This document shows positions 1 to 7,100 of a DNA stretch of 32,200 nt, one piece after another. How positions within the stretch are numbered: position 1 is the stretch's first letter; each line of letters opens with the position of its first letter. The notes under the pieces are model-generated. The model saw only the letters and a program-made list of their open reading frames with translations, was not told the origin of the DNA and made no database searches. Source of the DNA: Gammaproteobacteria bacterium (GTDB lineage Bacteria; Pseudomonadota; Gammaproteobacteria; SZUA-229); assembly GCA_026196545.1 (NCBI GenBank), contig JAPHSZ010000146.1:1-32200 (forward strand). Direction: 5' to 3'. Both the position numbers and the translations under genes were made by a program.

Positions 1-610
1 CCGGTTTAACAGTGACCTGATTGCCGGCTTCTGCAATCACTTTTCCAAATTCATTTTCTGCTTCAACCTGACCTTCAAGCACCGTTGACGTTACTGAACC
101 ATCCTCTTTTGCTTCAATAACTAACTCTGTACCACGAATACCAATTGTAGCTGTGGTGTTTGTAAAGCTAGCACGGACGTTTTTGTTCTTGTTTCTTGCC
201 CATAATTTACCCGAGAGCAAACTGAATACAGAACGGGATGCCTTTTTGAGGCTTTTTGCAATAACTGATTTTTCAAACCAGCCTGCATTTTTAGCTACGT
301 AATTAATTTCAAGTTTGGAGCTTCGCCCAACCTGTATGAGCGTTTCATCTGACATAACCAGGCTGGCTTTGCCATTGGCGCCAGTTCTAATCACATCACC
401 TGCATGCAGCAAGCTGCCCGTCTTTGCATAAATCCACTTGTTGCTTATGGCCTGGTAGATCTGCACCCTGCCCTGTTTTTTTACGACCTTTCCTTCAACA
501 GACGATTCTAATCTAGTGACTGTATTTGCATGAACTTGAGATGCTAAACAAAAAACAAAAATAATTAAATAGATAAAGCCGTTACGGTTAATTATGCTTT
601 TCAGAGACAT
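1..610 (-). CDS. FecR-domain protein, N-terminal part (runs off left edge)
   Basis: No stop occurs before the window edge, so the gene is partial at its 3' end. The visible part has a signal peptide ending near VHA, then a FecR-like domain. That domain has the segments LLHAGDVIRTGANGKASLVM, IGIRGTELVIEA and VLEGQVEAENEFGKVIAEAG. It is a close paralogue of the N-terminus encoded at 13720-10316, so the missing part may also carry TPRs and an outer-membrane barrel; this is inference. In-frame ATGs exist at 640, 625 and 610. I choose 610 because it aligns with the paralogue's start (MSLKSIINR against MFLLQCINR) and has GGAG nine bases upstream. The mature part is predicted periplasmic. It is divergent from the giant gene at 1118, with a 506-base region between them. 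FecR domains classically modulate sigma factors, but no sigma factor lies nearby and the domain directly follows a signal peptide, so that role is unlikely here. Confidence 0.85.
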   Translation of the reverse strand, partial: MSLKSIINRNGFIYLIIFVFCLASQVHANTVTRLESSVEGKVVKKQGRVQIYQAISNKWIYAKTGSLLHAGDVIRTGANGKASLVMSDETLIQVGRSSKLEINYVAKNAGWFEKSVIAKSLKKASRSVFSLLSGKLWARNKNKNVRASFTNTTATIGIRGTELVIEAKEDGSVTSTVLEGQVEAENEFGKVIAEAGNQVTVKP

Positions 611-701
611 TGATATGGACTCCATTTTTAATTTTTCCATTAATATTATTCCGCTTCTCATTATGTGTCATTTTGATATATGAAGATGATACTTGTGCCA
701 A

Positions 702-764
702 GAAGTTATAGAAGTTATAGAAGTTATAGAAGTTATAGAAGTTATAGAAGTTATAGAAGTTATA
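702..764. repeat. 7 perfect tandem copies of a 9-base unit
   Basis: The unit GAAGTTATA is repeated seven times with no mismatch. Read on the minus strand, towards the FecR-domain gene that starts at 610, each unit contains TATAAC, which resembles a -10 hexamer. The array lies about 90-155 bases upstream of that start. Perfect short tandem repeats can change copy number by slipped-strand mispairing, so promoter spacing or strength could vary; this is inference. The equivalent region upstream of the paralogue at 13720 has no such array. Confidence 0.95.
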
Positions 765-802
765 AATATAGCTAATAATTTATTTGCTCAATAATAAATT
801 AA

Positions 803-817
803 TGATAATTATTCTCG
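803..817. promoter_or_regulatory. Fur-like box
   Basis: The 15 bases TGATAATTATTCTCG fit the 7-1-7 Fur pattern (TGATAAT-N-ATTATCA) with two mismatches, both in the right half. AT-rich DNA produces such matches by chance. The call gains some weight because a similar box lies in the paralogous divergent region at 13798. Confidence 0.4.
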
Positions 818-852
818 TTTTTAATCATGCAAACATTTTTCTTTAAAAATAG

Positions 853-872
853 TAAGTTAAGCGTTTAACTTA
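853..872. promoter_or_regulatory. Perfect 8-base inverted repeat, possible operator
   Basis: TAAGTTAA and TTAACTTA flank the four bases GCGT. The arms are perfectly complementary. The site lies between the Fur-like box and the FNR-like dyad, so it could be a repressor site for either divergent gene. The regulator is unknown. Confidence 0.4.
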
Positions 873-956
873 ATTAAATTTATTAATAAATTTTTTTAAC
901 TATAAATATCTTTATACACGATTGTAAACGCTACTATATGATTGATATTAAATTAC

Positions 957-970
957 GTGACATTGATCAA
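957..970 (+). promoter_or_regulatory. FNR/CRP-family-like site upstream of giant gene A
   Basis: GTGAC-ATTG-ATCAA fits the FNR/Dnr half-site layout TTGAT-N4-ATCAA, with the right half perfect and three of five bases matching on the left. A -10-like TAAAAT begins 28.5 bases after the dyad centre (992-997), close to the spacing of a class II activator promoter. Related dyads lie upstream of the genes at 10030 and 14217, with conserved flanking bases (CAAGGTTT) in two of the three. Confidence 0.5.
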
Positions 971-1041
971 GGTTTATATAAATAGATAGAATAAAATTTT
1001 TGCTAATAATAAGATCAAATAAAATTAAAACGCCTATTTAT

Positions 1042-1088
1042 AATAGCTGTCAAAGAGGAAAGCTATTGGCATAACTGATGCTGTAGCT
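1042..1088 (+). promoter_or_regulatory. Mutually exclusive hairpins in leader of giant gene A
   Basis: Hairpin 1 pairs AATAGCT (1042-1048) with AGCTATT (1061-1067). Hairpin 2 pairs AGCTA (1061-1065) with TAGCT (1084-1088), with an inner GCAT/ATGC stem (1069-1072 with 1078-1081). Both need the same 1061-1065 strand, so only one can form at a time. The ribosome-binding site follows 16 bases later. It does not match any riboswitch class I know. Confidence 0.35.
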
Positions 1089-1117
1089 AAAGTATCGTAC
1101 ATGAAGGACTAAGTAAT

Positions 1118-4100
1118 ATGCTTACCAATAATCGAAGTGCAAAAATTACAGCTCGTAAGTCATTAATACATTTACTTGCTCTACCTGTTCTGACAATAGT
1201 ATCTCTATTGCAAACTACCAGTACTATAGCAGCAACCCCTGGTTTGCCATTTACAGAAGACTTTAGTGATACGGCTTTAATGAATTCTAGTAAATCAGTA
1301 GCTAGCTGGGATACAAAAGCGCAGATTCTTGTACAGTCTTTTAGGAATGCTCGCTCAGGTGGATTAATTTCAAGCTCGGCTTCTGGTAAAAATATTTCAG
1401 ATGATGTGCTTTCAGCAGGCGCCATGGACATTGGTGATGTGGATGGTGATGGCGATCCTGATCTCGTATTATCTGACACATTCGTTGGTATTAATATATA
1501 TCTAAACAACGGTACAGATGAGCCTTTTCTCAATGCAGTTAAACAAACTATTACTCCGCCTGTTAGCGAAATTAATGGCGATATTCCAAGAGTAAACGAT
1601 CTAGCACTTGCCGATATAGATAATGATGGTGATCTGGACCTTATTACGGCTCAATCAGGTCAGTATGCAGATCCTACGGCTGTCAATTTACTTTATCTCA
1701 ATAATGGATCAGGCACCCCATTCGATGCTGTAACACCACAGAAGATAACAGAAGATTTGCATTCATCTCAGGCAGTGGTCGTTGATGATTTTAATGGTGA
1801 TGGGTATCTTGATGTTGTAATTGGAAATGATGAATGCTGTTCACAGACCTTAGCAAAAACAACACGACTGTATCTCAATAATGGTACTGCCAGCCCTTTT
1901 GCGGGAGTTACAGGGACTGATGTTTCAGCCGATGAAGATATTACAGAGGATGTGCATGCAGCGGATTTTAATGGGGATTCGCTGATAGATTTACTGGTTA
2001 TCAACGATACCGTGACGCACAAGGTCTATTTGAATGATGGAATAGGAGATCCATTTGATAGTGCTGTTGCGATTAATGTAGGTGCAGGCACTGACTCTTC
2101 TGATGCAGCTATAGGCGATATGGATGCTGACGGCGATATAGATATTGTGGTGGCTACATATGGAGCTGTAAATCTTTTATATTTGAATACTGGGCTGGCA
2201 GATCCGTTTACTGGCGTTGTGGGTATCAATATAACTGATGAGGTTGATTACACCTATTCAATTGATGTTGGGGATATAGATTCAGATGGCGATTTAGATG
2301 TCATTGCTGGAACATCTAGCGGCAAAACAAATAAAATATTTTTGAACGATGGCTTATCAATACCTGGTTTTGGTACAAGCGGATATCAAGTTTCTTCAGA
2401 TGCATTAGGTACATTAAAAGTATTGTTCCATGATCTGGATTTAGATGGTGATCTGGATTTGGTGGCGTCTAATTTTGATTCTGTCTCAAGATATTATCTA
2501 AATAATATCACAGTAAATCCATTTAATGATTCACCTGCTGTTGCTGTTTCAGATATTGAATCATATACATTTAGTATGCAATTAGTCGATCTGAATAAAG
2601 ACGGAAATCTTGATATTGTAGATAACAATCAAGTTTATTTAAATAATGGAACGTCCTTACCATTCGATAGCGTCACAGGCACAGCTTTGGGAGGAAGTGG
2701 TAATGCTATAGCTATTGGTGATATTAATGGTGATGGAAACATTGATATTGTACTCGGTAAAAGTGGGGCATCACAAAATATCTATTACCTAAATGATGGC
2801 AGTGGTGCAACATTCAGTAACAATCTGATAGGAAACTCAACATTTGATGCTAATGATACACAGCAGGTTGCGTTGGGTGATGTTGATAACGACGGTGATC
2901 TTGATCTGGTTACGGCAAATTATGCATTTACGTCGACTAATGGTGTTAGTACCAGACATAACAAACTTTATTTAAATAATGGCACTTCTGAGCCTTTTTT
3001 AAATGTTCAGGGAATAATTATTGAGCCAGCCGTAACTAATGGTTACGCTACTAAATCGGTTTATTTAGGGGATTTAAATAACGACGGTAATCTTGATTTG
3101 ATTTCAGGTGCTGCTCCATATAGTAGTAAAATATTTTTTGGTGACGGTAGTTCAGATCCTTTTAATCAGGCCACACCAATTAGTTTTGGTCTTTCATTTG
3201 AGTATATTAATGATATAGAAGCAGGTGATGTGGATGGTGATGGAGATATTGATTTTATTACCGTCGCATCAAGCCCATATCATAACCGATTATATATTAA
3301 TGATGGAAGCAGTACCCCTTTTGATGGTGCGACAGGTGAAGATATCAGCTCAGATGACAGTACAACCAATGGAATAGATTTAGCTGATGTTGATACAGAT
3401 GGTGATCTTGATATTATTCTTGCAAAAACTGGTAACAGTACAATTATCTTTAATAATGGGACTTCAAGTCCATTTAGTGACAAGAATGAGATTAACCTTT
3501 CAGAAGATTCGAATGTGTTCTTTTCTATAAAAACTGGTGACATTGATAAAGATGGTGATTTAGATATTGTTGTTGGTACAGGTGGTGTCGATAGTTATTA
3601 TTTAAATCAGTCTGCTTCAACACCCGTTCTGGCCGTTAAACAAAATGATTCAGGCGTAACAATTGATGCAACAAGAACTACAGCAATTTCAGATCTTAAT
3701 AATGATGGATATCCTGATTTAATAACTGGTAACGACGGTGTCAACAATTTATATATTAATAACCAGTCACTTAATCCATTCTTCGGGGTAACTCCAATAC
3801 CCATTACTTCAGACAATCACAATACTTACGGCATTGATGTTGGTGACCTTAATAATGATGGACACAATGATCTGGTCGCAGGCAATGTAAATGGCAATAG
3901 TTATTATTATTTAAATGATGGCAATGGTCTACCATTTGATAGCATTGCTAATGGTGAAGTTATTGGTACTGGAGCTACTATGTCTATGGGCATTGATATT
4001 GCCGATATTAACCAGGATGGCCGCTTAGATATAATTATCGGAAATAACCAGCTCGATACTTTACCCAATCAAATCTATATTAATAACGGCACTGGAACAC

Positions 4101-7100
4101 CATTTGCTGATGCGCCAATTTCAATAGATGCTAATGATTTCTACGGTACCTGGTCAATAGAAGCCGTAGATATTGACCTGGATGGTGATCTTGATATTGT
4201 CACCGGTAATTTTGGCACACGTAATCGTCTATATGTCAATGATGGTTCAAATACATTTGGAACTTCGTCAGGAATAGATATTACAACAGATCAGCATTTT
4301 ACAAGAGATGTTGCAATAGGTGATGTGAATGGTGATGGTAAGCCTGATATTGTTGTTGCAAACACATCTCAGGTTAATCGTTTATATTTGAATGATGGCG
4401 TTGGAAACCCGTTTGATACCATACCTGCCTCAAGCATCTCAACGGATGCCGATCCAACCTTTTCTGTTTCTTTATTTGATATTGATAAGGATGGTGACTT
4501 GGACCTGATTGCAGCTAATGATGGATCCAGTGTTACGTCACCATCTATGCTCTATTTAAATAATGGAACAAGCGATCCATTTGGTGGTGTCACTGGAATT
4601 ATTTTAGTGCCAGGTTCTTATCCAATCAATTCCTCATCAGTTGCTGATCTTGACAAGGACGGTTCAAATGACATTATACTTGGAGGTTTTAATGCAACGA
4701 ATTTATTAATTCGATCTCAGCCATTTGATAATGCAAAAGGCTTTGCAGAATCATTAGAGGTTGATACTGACACTGATATTCTATATGCCACCCTTTCACC
4801 AACTCAAACAGTACTTAATCATACTTCAATAAACTGGTATTTAAGCAACAATGGTGGTATGAATTTTTATAAAGTTCAGCCAGGTATTGAGTTTCAATTT
4901 CCAACATTCGGTGATGATCTGAGGTGGAAGGTGGAGATGAATTCATTGACATCACTATATTCACCATATGTTGATGCATTAACTATTACAGCTCGATATG
5001 ATCACGATCAGGATCTGGTCGCTGATGATGTTGATATTTGTGTTGGTACCTATGACCCCGATCAGCTTGATAATGATACTGACAATTGGGGTCACGCTTT
5101 TGATGGTGGTGATGCCTGTGATATCGATGATGATAATGATGGTATTGCTGATACAGAAGACCTATTTCCGTTTAATTATGACGAGTCAGCCGACACGGAT
5201 GGTGATTGTGGTGCGATTGACTACAACCTGACCACCTCGGGTAATGGTTGTGGTGATGCTTCCGATTTAGATATTGATGGTGATGGCATAGAATTTGATG
5301 GCGTAGTACTTACTGGTGTAGTTGATGAGTTCCTGTTTAATGTGGCGCCCAGTATTAGCGGTTCCCCATCGACAGATGCGACACCTGATTCTGAATATTC
5401 ATTTACTCCAGTTATATCAGATGGTGGAGACGGCCCATCACTCACGGCCAGTTTGACCTTCTCAGGCGGTACTGAAACAAACTTGCCGAACTGGTTAAGC
5501 TTCAATACCAGTACTGGTGCATTAACTGGTGTACCATCCAATGATGATTATGGTACTCTGAGTAGTATTGTCATTACGGTAAATGACAGTGTCCAAACAG
5601 CTACGCTTGCCTCGTTCAATATCAACGTGCTCGATACGCGCGCACCGGAGACCTTTGCTGTACCGGGTGGTGGCAATTTTAATGAAGATACCACGGTCAC
5701 TATTGCCTGCTTTGAAAATATCGGTTCTGGTTGCGCCAGCATTCATTACACCACAGATGATACCGCAGAACTTTCTGCTTTCACAACCGTGGCTAGCTCT
5801 TCTACAACAGTCACCATCCCCTCAAGTGCTGGCAGTGCTAATTTAAGATTTTATTCAAAAGACGCTAGCGGTAATGTTGAAAATGTAAAAACTGAAACAT
5901 ATAACTTTGATCTTGATTACCCTGTCGTTTCAATTACAACACCGTCAGATGGCTCGATCATCCCGGGTCAAGGTGGAACCGTTGATTCGATTTCGGGTAG
6001 TTCATCAGATGTCGGCACGGGTATTGTCGATGTCTCTATTCAAATCTCTGATGGCACAAATTCAGTCCAGACATTTGGTGGCAGTCTTGTTTCAGGGGCT
6101 GCTGCATGGCTTTCTGTTTCAGGTGCAGATGGTGTATGGAGTTATGACACCACGGGTTTGAACTGGACCAGTGATACGGTTTATACCATCACGGCGCGGG
6201 CTATCGATGGCGCTGGTAATACTATTACTACAAGCCATAATTTCACTTTCTACAACACAGCCGCAGCGACAACCACGCTGGATCTGGCGTTGACTAATAG
6301 CAGTATTCCAAATGGTGAAACTACCGATGCGACACTTACATTCAATCGCCTGAATGATTTGAGTGCTGACCTAACTGGCGTTCCACTGGAACTGCATATC
6401 ACTAAACCAGATGCAAGTATTGTGGTCGTACATGGCAATGCTAATTTCAGTGGTAATTTGACTCTGTCGCAACTGGGTGATGGCAGTGATATCAGTTTCA
6501 CTGTTCCTGGTGTTTATTCAATGGTCGCTAAATTTACCGATACCACAACGTATCCAAATCTGGCAGCCACATCTTCAAACCCCGTTAATTTGCTGGTAGG
6601 CACCTCGGCCGGTTATGCGCTGCTCGTGCAGGGTAAACTGTCCAATGAAGAAGGCCTTGAGTCGCACAACAAAACTGCAAATCGTATTTACGAAACATTA
6701 AAAGATCGCGGCTTTGTTGATCAGGATATTTATTACTACAACTACGATATTAACCAGACCGGAGTTGATGGTGTGCCGGATAAAGCAACCATTCAAACAA
6801 CCCTGGAAGGTTTGGCGACCGAGGTACAGAATCGCCCTGCCCCGGTTTACGTCATCATGGTTGATCATGGTGGTAAAGCGCTGGATGGATTAGAAGCCCG
6901 CTTCTTTATGGATACAGAAACTATCACGCCGACTGAACTGGATCTGTGGCTGACTAATCTTGAAAACAATATGGATGCACTGGATGTTCAGCTCAAGGTT
7001 GATAATAAACGAGTTGTCATTATCGGTGCCTGTTACTCCGGGGGATTTATTTCAACTGTTTCCGGCGACAATCGTATCATCATCACCAGTGCCACCGAAG

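Larger units (their letters stand above)
611..1117. other. Divergent intergenic region A
   Basis: This AT-rich region of about 500 bases lies between the FecR-domain gene and giant protein gene A. From left to right it holds a perfect 9-base tandem repeat (702-764), a Fur-like box (803-817), an 8-base inverted repeat (853-872), an FNR/CRP-family-like dyad (957-970), a -10-like TAAAAT (992-997), two mutually exclusive hairpins in the probable leader (1042-1088) and an AAGGA ribosome-binding site (1104-1108). No credible additional gene was seen. Confidence 0.8.

Noticed and set aside
702-764. CRISPR array or plasmid-type iterons
   Set aside because: The 9-base units are contiguous with no spacers, and no Cas or replication-initiator gene is near.
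1040-1117. c-di-GMP (GEMM) riboswitch in the leader of giant gene A
   Set aside because: The leader forms hairpins but lacks the conserved GEMM core and tetraloop-receptor layout.
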